64,000 nucleotides of DNA from Paragordius varius (Eukaryota; Nematomorpha). Positions 23,561 to 34,788 of the stretch are shown in pieces. The notes below the pieces were generated by a model. The model was not told the DNA's origin, did no database searches, and saw only the letters and a program-made list of their open reading frames with translations. The position numbers were made by a program, and so were the translations under genes. Each line of letters opens with the position of its first letter. Positions within the stretch are counted from its first letter, which is position 1. The stretch lies in the NCBI GenBank assembly GCA_964247055.1, contig OZ176057.1, positions 3,534,001 to 3,598,000 of the forward strand. Direction: 5' to 3'.

Positions 23561-24460
23561 AGTCTCCATAGTGTACAAATTCGGTGCCCTGCCAACCATA
23601 ACACAAAATTAAACCACTAAATTAATCATTAGAGTTGCACCGATTTTGTCTAAAGATCTAGTCACGTGCTCATATAACAAAAAAGCATTTTAAATATGTC
23701 CACTGAATAGTTTTTAGATGAATAATTTGCCTTTTTAAGTTCTGTTTATACAAATCGCAAAACTACCTTTAAAAATGGAAAGTGTCTACAGTGGTTCCCA
23801 AAAGGGGGCCACCCGCCCCAAGAGGGCGGAAAAAAATTGGAGAAACGACCTTAAATCTATATATTTCCCAATCCTTTATCTGAATGATCCGTTAACCTAA
23901 CAATAAATCTTTATGATAATAAACCCTTTTCCAAGAGTTCAGGAAAAGGCATTTTAATTTAAATATTATTCAACTGATAAAATTACTCTGCTATTTTTAA
24001 TATCGAAAAATTTTGGATAAAAGCGCAGAACCCTTATTTAAAGTTATCTTGAATAGGCTTAGTTTTGATACCTTTTGGATCAACGATTTAATTGGATTTT
24101 CAACCTTCGTTCAACTCAAAATAGAAACAAATCGAAGAATGGTCAGGTGCAAATTATCAAAATTTTTACCCGATATGATTGATGAATATAATAATAAATT
24201 TTGCATTTTTATAGTTTTCGGAGGGGGGGGGGGGGGAGGGCACAAGAAATTTCTTTCAAGGTATTTTTTATTTTTTTTATCTAATAATACAAATTTACAG
24301 TAAAAAATTAAATATAACTTTATAATTTATATATATATTTATAGATACAAATATTTGCTATCATAAAAATTGTAGAAAAAGTTTTAATAGATTTTTTCCC
24401 AATTATATAGCTCACGGTACTCCAACAATTGGTTCACCATAAAGTTAATTGTTTACATAT
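23561..24460. other. Intergenic; hAT-type end near 23791 and a poly-G run near 24221
   Basis: 'cagtggttcccaaaagggg' at about 23791 followed by G/C-rich 'gccacccgccccaagagggc' looks like another hAT-type terminus, but no partner end was found. A run of 14 G lies within 'ggagggg...gaggg' around 24221-24240. Confidence 0.35.
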
Positions 24461-24816
24461 ATACCATTTACAGTTCAAATTCACCCTTAAACAATTCAAA
24501 TTCACCCTTGAACAATTCAAATTCACTCTAAAAATAAATTATGTATTTTCGAACTGATTTAACTCATTATTCAAATGAAATATATGTTTATGTTATAGTG
24601 TATTATTATACAGTATTATTTTAATTTAAAACAAAATTTTTATTTTTTAAAAATATATAAAAATATTGGTAATTTCTAATCTTAAAAAACTATATTTTAT
24701 TTGAGGGTGAATTTGAATTGTTCGAAGTTGAATTTGAATTGTTCAAGGGTGAAATTGAATTGTTCAAGGGTGAATTTGAATAGTTTAAGGGTGAATTTGA
24801 ACTGTAAATGGTATAT
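24461..24816. mobile_element. MITE family B copy with multiple subterminal tandem repeats
   Basis: The best copy. The left end 'ataccatttacagttcaaat' is followed by successive 'tcacccttaaacaattcaaa' units. The right side has at least four inverted 'ttgaattgttcaagggtgaa' units before 'tgaactgtaaatggtatat'. The core includes 'taactcattattcaaatgaa'. Confidence 0.85.
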
Positions 24817-25272
24817 TAAATATAATATATATTTTCAATTGTATTAGCAATTGAAGAATTCAAAGTTAAAAAGGCGTCTAAAAAACTTGAGATCATTTTT
24901 TTATAATAATATATTTTCAATTCATTTTTGTATTATGCGCCTAAAAGGCTGAAAGCATTATAATTTTAGGCTAATACCTTAAATACTTTTTAAGATATTT
25001 ATATTTTAAATCGCTCTGGGAAGATCATGTTAATTAGGGGGAATTTAATCTATATATACTCTTTGTAAATAAATTAAAGTCAAATAATAAAAATTTTAAG
25101 CGCTGTTCTTCATCTTTAAAAATCATAATTATTTTTATACCAAATTGACTCCGTGCATTTTATATAGCCTTAACTTACCGTTTGACCCAAAAATAATTAT
25201 GAAAACCAGTTTTCAAAATTTATATTTTTGGAAAAATTTAAATGATTTTTTGTTATTTGACACAATGAAAAT
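24817..25272. other. Partial family F repeat (about 24840-25045) and Ly6 gene 3' flank
   Basis: 'attatgcgcctaaaaggctg' with 'aaagcatt' and 'taaatcgctctggg' match family F. No gene. Confidence 0.45.
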
Positions 25273-25763
25273 TTATTTTATACTTTCTTCGATTTGAAAA
25301 ATAGGAAAAAGGTTAATATAAACACTCATACTTTTATATAATAAAAGAAATATATAATAATTAAAATTTAAAAGCAGCATAAACAATATTATTGCACAAA
25401 TATGAGAATGATTTGTAGCGGAATTGCCAACATTACAAAAATCCTGTTTGCAACAAGAGTAACACATTTCAAGAGCAATTATATAGGTATCTAATCCTAT
25501 ACAACTAGATGAACAATTGTGTTTACAACCACGTTTGAACAAAGTTATATTGCCGTTTTGTCTTAATCTTGTAACCTAAACAAGAAATAATTATTGATCT
25601 ATACTGAACAAAAAGTGTTTGATGGGCATGTGACTATTTTTAAATTTTCAGAAAAAGTTCCACAATTTTTGTCCTCATCTAAATCACAATCGTAGCATTT
25701 CAAATTTTCACTTTGAATTATATTTAAAATCAAAATAAGGGCTGAAATAATGTGTCTAACCAT
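25273..25763 (-). CDS. Ly6/uPAR-type three-finger protein, probably GPI-anchored, with a 29-nt intron
   Basis: Exon 1 25763-25605 and exon 2 25575-25273 (153 aa if started at 25763). The in-frame ATG at 25808 is also possible, but 25763 gives a cleaner signal peptide (MVRHIISALILILNIIQS). The mature domain starts LKCYDCDLDEDKNC, with CPSNTFC ending exon 1 and CKHNCSSSC, CYSCCKQDFCN in exon 2. The CxxC start and the terminal C-C-x(4)-CN are the Ly6 signature. A hydrophobic tail (ICAIILFMLLLNFNYYIFLL) follows, as for a GPI signal. The intron 25604-25576 (GTATAG...TTTAG) is 29 nt, phase 0, and retention meets a stop at once. Family members are cell-surface or secreted modulators of receptors or complement; a specific role cannot be told. 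The open frame past the hydrophobic tail is unusually long. Confidence 0.85.
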
Positions 25764-25993
25764 ACATTCGCAAACCAAGATGTTGAAAAATTTATACAAA
25801 TATATCAAAAATACATCATAATTATATTTTTAAAATTTAACATATATTAAGTTCAATTTTTTTCAGTGCTAATTATCAGTTTACTATCTGAATTTTAAAA
25901 ATGCCCATTCCAGTTTGGTTTATTTTTATATTTATAAACTGCTCCCAATTATAAGACAGTGTAAAAATTAATATTCTAATTGGCTAAGTGTTA

Positions 25994-26582
25994 TTTAACA
26001 CTTGGATACAACACATTCATTTTAGTCCTTCGATTTAAATTGGGGTAGTTAAATGTCGCACGCCTGTTTAAAAATAAATTTTTTAAAAAATATGGAAGGA
26101 ATCGATAGCATAGAATAATTTTGCACTTATATAACGTTAATAAACCCAAATATATGAAAAATTTTATTCAAAAATACTTGGTATTACTTATTTTAAGTTA
26201 AAAGCGAAAGGTAAAAATTTAGCCAAAGTGACATGTGTGAAATGGTAAAATTGAAAAATAATACAAAATATACCGCTTTTTCTATTTCTATCCATGTTAA
26301 ATGTAATTTAAATAAAAAATTAGCTTTTACCCTTAAAATTAAGTGAAGACGATATTTTGCATTTTGTAAAATTAAATTGGCGTTCAAATTGTTTGACATG
26401 GAATTTTTTTTCCAAAAATTTTATTTAGATATTTTGGGATATTTATATAATTATGATTAGGATAGAAGCATAAATTTAAATTGGGACTGTTTCCTTCACT
26501 AGTTTTTTAAAAATCCAAAATCAAATTTAGCCCGGGGTATTTAGATACCCCAATTTGAATCGAAGTCTTAAATATATTCCCT
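25994..26582 (+). mobile_element. MITE family C (TTAA-type) copy
   Basis: Starts 'ttaacacttggatacaacac' and ends 'aatttgaatcgaagtctta'. The interior shows a second inverted pair, 'ttcgatttaaattggggta' and 'taccccaatttgaatcgaa'. TTAA flanks with CACTT ends suggest a piggyBac-type non-autonomous element. The copy at 27005-27575 lies in the opposite orientation. Confidence 0.7.
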
Positions 26583-27004
26583 TTTTAATTATTATGAACA
26601 GCGTATATACCGCCATCTAAAACTAATTTTACTGATACCATACCCATAACACTGCACAATATGAATAATATTCAAGAAATATATATTCTAGATAAATGTA
26701 AGAGTTATCATGATGCTTTGACTTTAAGACTTGCATATAAAATAAGACATTTTGGACTTTTTACAAATGTTGAAAACACAAAATTTGCTCACGTTTTGCT
26801 CAATTAAATCTCTATATATAAGACATTTCAATCCAAAATTATTATTAAAATTTATTTATTATATGTAAAAAACAAAAAGTTTAAAAATAATAGTTGTAAA
26901 CTAACAAAGCATCAAATCCGAAATGGGCTAGTTTGTATAAAAAGAATTGGGCCTTGGATTTAGCCATGAAATTTTTATGTTTGACATATAAACAATATTT
27001 ATAA

Positions 27005-27575
27005 TAAGACTTCGATTCAAATTGGGGTATCTAAATACCTCAGACTAAATTTGAGTTAGGATTTTTAAAAACTCCTGGAGGAAACGGTCTCAATTTAAAT
27101 TTATGCGTCTATTCTAATAAAAATTATATAAATATGCCAAAATATCTAAACAAAATTATGTTTTGAAAAAAAAAAATTCTATGTCTAACTACTTTGACGC
27201 CATTTTTATTTTACAAAATTTTTGCAAAATATCATCTTCATTTAATTTTAAGGGTAAATTTTAGGCTAATTTTTTATTTAAATTACATCTAAATTGTTAG
27301 AAATAGAAAAAGCTATTTTTGTAATATTTTTCAATTTTACCATGCACGCATGTCACGTTGACCAAATTTTTACCTTTCGGTTTTAGCTTAAAATAAGTAA
27401 TATCAAGTATTTTGAAAAAAATTTTTATATATTTAGGTTATAAGTGCAAGATTTTGCCATGGTTTTGATTCCTTCCATATTTTTTAAAGAATTTAATTTT
27501 AAACAGGCCTGGGGTATTTAACTATTCCAATTTGAATCGAAGGACTAAAATGAATGTGTTGTATCCAAGTGTTAA
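27005..27575 (-). mobile_element. MITE family C (TTAA-type) copy, inverted relative to 25994
   Basis: Starts 'agacttcgattcaaattggg', shares the interior ('taccatgcacgcatgtcacg', 'ttttacctttcggttttagc') and ends 'gtatccaagtgttaa'. Confidence 0.7.
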
Positions 27576-29060
27576 TTTTGCTCAAATTTAACAAAATTGA
27601 GGTGCAACACATATTATTTTGAGGCATGATGAGAAAAAATGCTTCAAAAGGTTTTATAAAAACATTATTTAAAATTCGATGAAACTGACCATTTTTATGC
27701 TTAAGATTAAAATTTTCCTCTTTATTGCTTATTATAAAAGCAATTGTTTTTTTGGAAACTTTAATCTGAGTATAAAAATTTTAAATTAAAATAATAAGGT
27801 AATGAAAATGTTTAGATATAGATTTTCCACCATGCTTCAGAATACCATAAAAATCGCTTCACCAAAATTATGGTTATATTTTTTAAGCAGATTATGCATG
27901 TGAAAAAAAAATTATGATGTAAAATTTAGTAAAAATGCTTGCGCTATAGACTTTTGCCTTTATTTTAAACAGAACTAGCATTGACATGTCCCAAAAATTG
28001 CGTTTGGAGCTTACAACTAATATTTAAATCTAATATAAATATTGTTTTTTATATGCATGATATTTTTGTGATATTTAGAATGGTTGATTTTCACCAAAAA
28101 ATTTTAAAGAAATGCGCAATTTTGCCATTTTTGATATGAAGAATTAAGTCTCATAACATCTAAAACCAAAAGCACCATGATCAGATACATTTATCTAAAT
28201 ATTATTTCAACATGGTATTTTTTAAGGACACTATGTTAAAATATTCTTTCGTCTTAAAATATTATTTTAAATATAATATTTTTTTTATAAAATCTCCTAA
28301 ATTTAAAAGCCAACCTTTGTATTATGGAGAAGATAAGAATGTTCGGTATCCTTAAGTTGTATATAGTATTCTATCTAAATGCGTTTTTAGAATGTATTTA
28401 TCATGCTTCGAAAAAGCTTGAACTACGCTTGAACAAAACATTCCCAAAAATTATATTTTCGAAAATCGGTCCATTTTTTCAAAAATATTTATTTATATAA
28501 TAATCCAGCTATAAAATAAATTCATAGCCGAAACAGGGCATTATTCTTTATTTTATCACTAGCTCATTTCTAATGGAAATTTTTAGGGATTCACATCTAA
28601 TGATCTTGTTTTGTTATTTATATGAAATTATATTTTGTAATATTTGTGTAAACATTTGGCTTTCACCAAAAATATTTTTTTACACGTTTGCGCAAATTTT
28701 GTCATTTAATAAGAGGCAGTTACCATAAAAGTATAAATAATTTTTTTATGCATCTTGGAATGACCAAAACCAAAAGCACCATGATTATACTGACACATTC
28801 ACACAGATTTCTACAATTCATCAAAATCTCAAAAATCAAGAATTGAAATTAGATACGAGTTTTAAAAAATATAAGGGTATTAATTAAACATTCCGTTAAA
28901 AATAATTTTATTTATGTATCTATTATATTATTGCTTTGTCGATTGAATTTAAATAGTCTAAATAATTAAATTCCAGTGCCGATATATTGATATTTTTAGG
29001 GTCACATTTGCCATATGCTGCTTTTAGCTGGCTACATAACATTTTGAACAAGTTTGATAA
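27576..29060. other. Intergenic with a diverged ~600-bp-spaced duplication
   Basis: 'aaaaccaaaagcaccatgat' occurs near 28165 and again near 28767. Each is preceded within about 130 bases by 'ttcaccaaaaa' and a 'tttgcgcaaatttt/atgcgcaattttg'-type tract, so the flanking sequence looks duplicated. No coding exon recognised. Confidence 0.35.
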
Positions 29061-29225
29061 GCTCTAGAATAAATTTAAAAATTATATTATACGGACAAAA
29101 AAGACAATTAAAAACGATAATTATTTTTTAAATCATAACTCTTTTAATATAACTCATCTTTTTGAGTTGCTAAACAGGGAGTAATGTAAATTTTTAATAC
29201 ACTAAATTATATAAGATAACCCCTC
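29061..29225. mobile_element. MITE family A, left half only
   Basis: 'attatattatacggacaaaa' and the following spacer ('ataactcttttaatataact') match family A, but the right arm is absent. Confidence 0.45.
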
Positions 29226-29289
29226 ATTAGCTGTTTATTTTTTCCATGCGCGATGACCTTTTGGGGTTTCTACCATACAACTGAATAGT

Positions 29290-29690
29290 AAATTACTGGA
29301 AAGTTGTTTTGGTTAATTAATTGTCACTCCCGTGTTAAAAAACTTAATTTTAACAGTTTTTTGACTTCTAGAGTCCAATATTCAGATACCTATAAAACAC
29401 GATTCTAACAAACAATTATAATAAAAAAAATCAATTTATAGCTAAATTGTAATTCGAATTAAATTTTTCAACCATATACATATATTTGCCTACTGTATTA
29501 GCCATTTAAAAAGTTATTTAAATGGCGGCGAAAATTTCGAGATGAGGATTTTTGTGCAATTAATTATTTTTAAAATGATTTTATTGTATCATGCTTCTTA
29601 GAAGCTAAAAAAGCATTTAAATTTTGCTAAACAATAAAAATATTTAATTTTTTAAATGACCTGGGGTAAAAAAATACCTCAAAAAGTTAA
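29290..29690 (+). repeat. Family F repeat, diverged copy
   Basis: Ordered matches to 11400-11835: 'cttctagagtccaatattca', 'aaacacgattctaacaaaca', 'cgaaaatttcgagatga', 'agaagctaaaaaagcattta' and 'aaatgacctggggta'. Confidence 0.45.
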
Positions 29691-29796
29691 GAAGTGTTAG
29701 GAACCTATTAAAATAAGCACATTATATTGGCAAGTTAATAGTTTTTGGTTTTGCAAAACACAGGCATAGCAACGAATGGTTAAAATTAAACAAATT

Positions 29797-30248
29797 TTAT
29801 AGACCCAGCGGCGTAATAAAAAGGCTAACAATAATGTGTAATGGTAGACAATAAAGTGGGTATTGTATATATTTGATGTAGGATGCATCAGGATTAGACA
29901 AAGTATGGTCATGTGTCTAAAAAATATACTTATTATTTTAACTTCTGTATATGAAAGCCGTTGAAATTTAAACCATATTTAACAATTATTTGTTCAAAAA
30001 AATTGCGAAAAATATAACTAACTTACCATAAGATCTTCCAGATTTTTGTTAACTTCTATATTATCAACTGCAGTTTTACATGATAATATATTGCTCTCCG
30101 TAATATATTTATGGTAATCGCTGTCTTTTTTGATGATATCTAAGAATTGTGTCAAATCATTTTCCAAAGCTTTTACCTTATTTTGAAATTGGGTTATCGC
30201 TTCAATATCCGTATCGATTGATGTTAATAGCTTTTCAAAACACTCCAT
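29797..30248 (-). CDS. Small coiled-coil protein of unknown identity, 113 aa, two exons
   Basis: Exon 1 30248-30027 (donor GTAAGT) and exon 2 29916-29797 (acceptor TTTTTTAG) join in phase 0. Residues 1-74 (MECFEKLLTSIDTDIEAITQ, QNKVKALENDLTQFLDIIKK, ITESNILSCKTAVDNIEVNK) are helical with heptad-like hydrophobic spacing. Residues 75-113 (HTLSNPDASYIKYIQYPLYC, LPLHIIVSLFITPLGL) are hydrophobic, so the protein may be tail-anchored or pack in a helical complex. Size and layout resemble small subunits of tethering, kinetochore or BLOC/BORC-type complexes, but I cannot match it to one. No signal peptide. Exon 2 is the weaker part of the model. Confidence 0.5.
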
Positions 30249-30920
30249 ATAGTTTTATATATAATTAAAAAATAGTTATATTAATTGCATATATATGACG
30301 ATAATATTAAAATGGATATTCTAATTGTCACCTACAATGTTAAATTGGTTGTTTAAATGTCTTGTCAGGTTTCTAATTTTTAAGCAATAAAACGGCTTTT
30401 GAGGGGCGTTCAGGTGTTTTTATGATGGGTGGATAGGCTTATTTTTATCTAATTTTGGCCTAAGTATTTTTAAAAACTTAGTATTTAGCCTCTGTGTTAA
30501 AATTTATTTACAAAAATCATTAAAACAAAAATTATGAAGCAATTTTCGAAGTCACTCAAAAATTGTCGATTTCTAATCTTTTAAAACTTTATCCAATTTT
30601 TAATGTTTAGTCGAATTCAAGATATCATATTGTGTAACTTTTTTGTTGTTATGGAGCAATATTCAATAGATTTAAATAATTTTTTATTACAACTAGTATT
30701 CTTTAACGAACGCAACGCAATAAAAAACATATCTAAATTTGTAATAAATGTCCTTCTTTGAAACAACAAGAAAAGTCATTTGATATAATTTACCATATAC
30801 GTATATAATAATATAAGATGATTGATATTTAAATTAAGCAATATTTATAACATGAATGTTCGATTTGAAGATAAAAATAGAAAAATAATATCATGTATTT
30901 CATTTACACTATGTGCGTTT
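30249..30920. other. Intergenic, nothing recognised
   Basis: Upstream of the minus-strand coiled-coil gene. AT-rich, no exon or repeat seen. Confidence 0.35.
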
Positions 30921-30925
30921 TTAAG

Positions 30926-31030
30926 GGCTCTACAGTATGGACATTTATGAATGTCCTCACACAATTATTTTCGGCAAATTGGCAACACAGACGTGTATGG
31001 TTAAATTTAGCATGTGCATACTGTAATATT
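30926..31030. mobile_element. Short inverted-repeat element (TACAGTATG ends)
   Basis: 'tacagtatggaca' on the left and 'tgtgcatactgta' on the right are inverted partners. A related interior occurs at 57640-57830 ('cagtatgtccatttatg', 'caattggtaatacaggagtg' against 'caaattggcaacacagacgt'). Confidence 0.45.
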
Positions 31031-32625
31031 TTCATATGCTACGATTTTTTGCAATAAAAGATTTTAGCCACTCCGATTCCATGCACGCAATATTATTCCG
31101 CAGGATAAGTTTGGTGGTTGATTTTTTAGATGAGGTCGGTATTCAAGATTTTTTGTTTGGTATTAATATAGTTTTTGTCATTTTTTCATGGTCCGATTTT
31201 CAAAACTTTAAATTGTGACTGACACGACCATAAAGACTATTCACAATTTTGTTGAGATTGACAATGACAGGCATATATAAATGATATTTTAGCATAAACG
31301 CTATTCATTATTGAACCATCAATTGATATTGTTGATAATAACTGTATTTCAGGAATAGCTAAAAGTTTAATAAATGATATAGCAGTCATAATTTTAGTTT
31401 TGATTTTCTAGTAAAGGTTGCCAGTAAAAATATTTCCAGTATCCATTTATTGTAATAATGGTTTCCCCTAAATTTATCGGTATATAAAAGGCAATCTATG
31501 GATTCGGGATGGTATACAACTCTTTTGTATCATTTAATTTTAATAAAAAATTGGTTGTAGACTATAAATCTATTTCTGGGTAAGATCTTGGTTTAACCCT
31601 GTTAAGCAGGTAAAAAGTGTGGAAAATATTTTTTAAAATTATTTCTGAGCAGAACACAAAAAGATTGGCAAGTTACGCAAAATTTATATATTTTTGAATA
31701 AATAGTCAATATGGCTGTTTACCGCCATTTTTTTATAATTGGATATTTGATTTCAGATGAATGCTGGGCATTATAATTTAGCTGCATATTTGGAGTAAAA
31801 TCCAACTTTCAGCGACCCAATAAAATTATTTTCGCATTTCGGTTAAATACTTCAACAATCATACGAAAACAAATCCATTTTATTTTTCAGAGATTTCCCC
31901 TTTGTATCCGGGTATTTTTAACAAAGCATTTGTATACAACATGAAGCAAATAGCTATTTTTAGCTGAATTTCAACAACAGTCAAAAAACTATTTCTATAT
32001 GCTTGATAATGACTTTTGATTCGGTAGAAAATGATCAATTTATGGTTTAATGTCATGTGAAAAAGGTGGATGATCACTGTAAATTAATTAACATGCTAAA
32101 ATTTAAACATCAGTAAAATAAAAATGAGTTATGGCTCTTTTTTTCCCATTTTATTCAATGTTAATACCGGAGAATTTTAAGAGAAAAAGATATAAACATA
32201 TAATGGTTTAAATAATTTTTCTGAGGACCATATAATCCAAAAACTATAGTGATTAGATACACTCTCAACCAGTTCATAAGTTTATAAAAAAATACACTAT
32301 TATAATAAGCTCCGAAAACAAATGTGCTTTCCAATAAAAACGAACCACAAATATTCTATTTAAAAAAATATCGAATAATGTTTTTATTTGGGATTTCCTT
32401 AACAAATGCAAGTCTGCCGAAGAGATTAGGTGAAAAAATCTAGAAAACGCAACTCTAGTTTCTTAATCCTAAGAAATAAGTAATACGTAGTACCCCTAAA
32501 AAACTTAATATAATGAAAGCGAATGTGATGAAAGAAAATTCCTTACTAGCAATAATGAAAATACGACCAAAAGATCACCTAAGGTAAAAATATAAGTCAA
32601 TAAAATATATTTTAATTTAATTTAG
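31031..32625. other. Intergenic, no gene supported
   Basis: Scattered short open tracts of ordinary composition only. A stretch near 31890-31980 after a TTTTCAG is open for about 25 codons (EISPLYPGIFNKAFVYNMKQ) but has no partner exon. Confidence 0.3.
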
Positions 32626-32696
32626 AACAACAACCCGATAACCGCAGTTTGATCGATAAGGAAATGGACTCAGACACATTAATTAGCGGAAATTAA
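32626..32696 (+). other. Orphan 3'-exon candidate
   Basis: After a good acceptor (TTTAATTTAG), a phase-1 segment reads QQPDNRSLIDKEMDSDTLIS plus GN and a stop, with base composition and polar residue content like the real exons here. No upstream exon was found, so this is only a candidate last exon of an unrecognised gene or a remnant. Confidence 0.25.
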
Positions 32697-32995
32697 TGAT
32701 ATTTACCATGGACTGAAAAGGATAATCGAAAATGTCTATCTGCATAGTGAATATAAAAATTATATGATCACAAAAGAGATGAAACTTGTTTTAAAAAATA
32801 AAACCACTTTAAAATTATAATTGTCACCAACTTAACTCGCGATACTGTTACACTATCAAAATGAATTTTAATATTAAACCATTTATTATAATTGGTTTGA
32901 ACTTTTTTTATAATTCACAAATTATTTTATTTATAATTAAATTATATTAAAATTTTTGGTTAAAACAATTTTCAAACTTTTTGTTTTTACTTTTT

Positions 32996-34058
32996 TAACA
33001 CTTGGATACAACACATTCATTAGAGTCCTTTGATTGAATAGTTGGATACCCCAAGCCTGTTTAAAATTCAATAATTCAAAAAATATGGAATAAATTAAAG
33101 TAATGGCAAAAATTTACACATTTATAACATTAATTAACCGAAATATATAAAAAATTTCATTCAAAGCAACTTTATATTTTAGGTAACCTCAAGTTAAAAA
33201 TTTAGTCAACATGACATGTGTGATTAGCCAAATTTAATAATAATACAAAATAAACCACTTTTTTTGTTTTTATCAATGTTAGATGTGATTTAACACCTTG
33301 ATTCAAATTGGGGTATCTAAATACCCCAGATAAAATTTAAATTATTATTTTTAAAACTACTATGAACGGTCCCAATTTAAAATTATACTATCCTAATAAA
33401 AATTATATAAATATGCCAAAATATCTAAAAAAAATTTTGTTTTGAAAAGTTCCATGTCAAACTACTTCGACGCCATTTAATTTTAAGGGTAAAACTAAAG
33501 ATAATTTTTTATTTAAATTACATCTAAAATTGATAGAAATAGAAAAAGCGGGTTTATTTTGTATTATTTTTTAATATTACCAGTTCACACATGTCACGTT
33601 GACGAAATTTTTACCTTTCGGTTTTAGCTTAAAATAAGTTATATCAAGTATTTTTATATTTATATATTTCGGTTTATTAATGTTATATAAGTGCAAAATT
33701 TTGGTTTCGATTTGTTCTTTACTTTTTAAAATATTTGATTTCAAACAGTCCCGCGGTATCCAACTACCCCAATTTGAATCGAAGGACTAAAATGAGTGTG
33801 TTTTATCCAAGTGTTAAATATAAAATTAGCCTTCATTTTAAAAAATAAAATAAACACGATATTTTGCAAAGATTTTGCAAAATAAAAATGGCGTCCGATC
33901 AGTCTGACATGTTTATTAGATATTTTAGCCTATTTTTATAATTTTTATTAGGATAGAAGCATAAATTTAAATTGGGACCATTTCCTTCAGTAGTTTTATC
34001 AAAATTTTAAGTTTAGTCTGAGGTATTTAGAAAACCCAATTGCATCGAAGTGTTAAAC
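32996..34058 (+). mobile_element. MITE family C copy interrupted by another copy
   Basis: The outer element begins 'ttaacacttggatacaacac' at about 32996, breaks at about 33290 after 'atgttagatgtgattt' and resumes at about 33818, ending 'ttgcatcgaagtgttaa' near 34056. The gap is exactly filled by the inner copy at 33290-33817 in the opposite orientation. Confidence 0.7.
33290..33817 (-). mobile_element. MITE family C copy nested in another family C copy
   Basis: Bounded by 'ttaacaccttgattcaaatt' and 'tttatccaagtgttaa', with TTAA on both sides as expected for a piggyBac-type target duplication. Interior as in the copy at 27005. Confidence 0.7.
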
Positions 34059-34289
34059 CAAAATCTTATACATAATTTTTTTAACACTACATTACCTTTT
34101 GGGGTTATATCACAGAGCCATTTGATATCTGGTCATGAATTGAGAAAAGTATTTAATATAAAACGGCCAATTTTTTAAAAATAATATATCTTAAATATTA
34201 AAAAAAGTTTGATTTCATAGTGTTTTATAATTTGACAATTCGATATGAGGGATGTAAATATTCTAGGCTATTAAATTGATATATATAAA

Positions 34290-34710
34290 ACTAATAAACG
34301 ACTAAAAGAAACCGTCCCCGTTAAAATTGCTTCTATTATAATAAAAATTCTAGAAATAACAAACTTTTTGCCTAATATGAAAGCTAAGATCAAAGTTAAT
34401 TTTTTTATTTAAATTACGTCTAACAATAATAGAATAGAAAATGTGATTTATTTTGTAATATTATATAATTTAGCTAATGCACACATATCATGTTGACTAA
34501 ATTTTAACCTTTGTGTATTACCTTAAAATAAGCAATATCAAGTATTGTAAATTTTTCATATTTCGGTTCATTAATGTTATATAAGTGCACACTTGTGCCA
34601 TGGTTTTACTTCAATCCATATTTTTTATAATTATTAAACAGGCCTCGGGTATCCACCCCAATTCTAACTGAAGGATTGAAATGAATGTTTTGTATCCAAG
34701 TAGTAACATC
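34290..34710 (-). mobile_element. MITE family C fragment
   Basis: 'ttttttatttaaattacgtc', 'cacacatatcatgttgac', 'taaacaggcctcgggtatcc' and 'tgtatccaagtagtaac' match the right part of family C. The left end is missing. It ends about 80 bases before the LAMP start codon. Confidence 0.55.
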
Positions 34711-34788
34711 ATCAAAATCTAATTGTTTAATATTATATCGGATCATATGTATGCCACTTTTTAGTGCAACAAAAAAATTTGATTAAAT

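Noticed and set aside
24013-24303. 96-codon plus-strand open frame ending in a Gly run
   Set aside because: The Gly run is the poly-G tract; the rest lies beside a hAT-type terminus and I see no transposase motif or host family. Possibly a remnant, but not supportable.
29697-29916. 71-codon minus-strand frame starting MTILCLILMHPT
   Set aside because: A different phase of the same segment continues the coiled-coil gene's exon 1 in phase 0 and ends at a stop; that frame was preferred.
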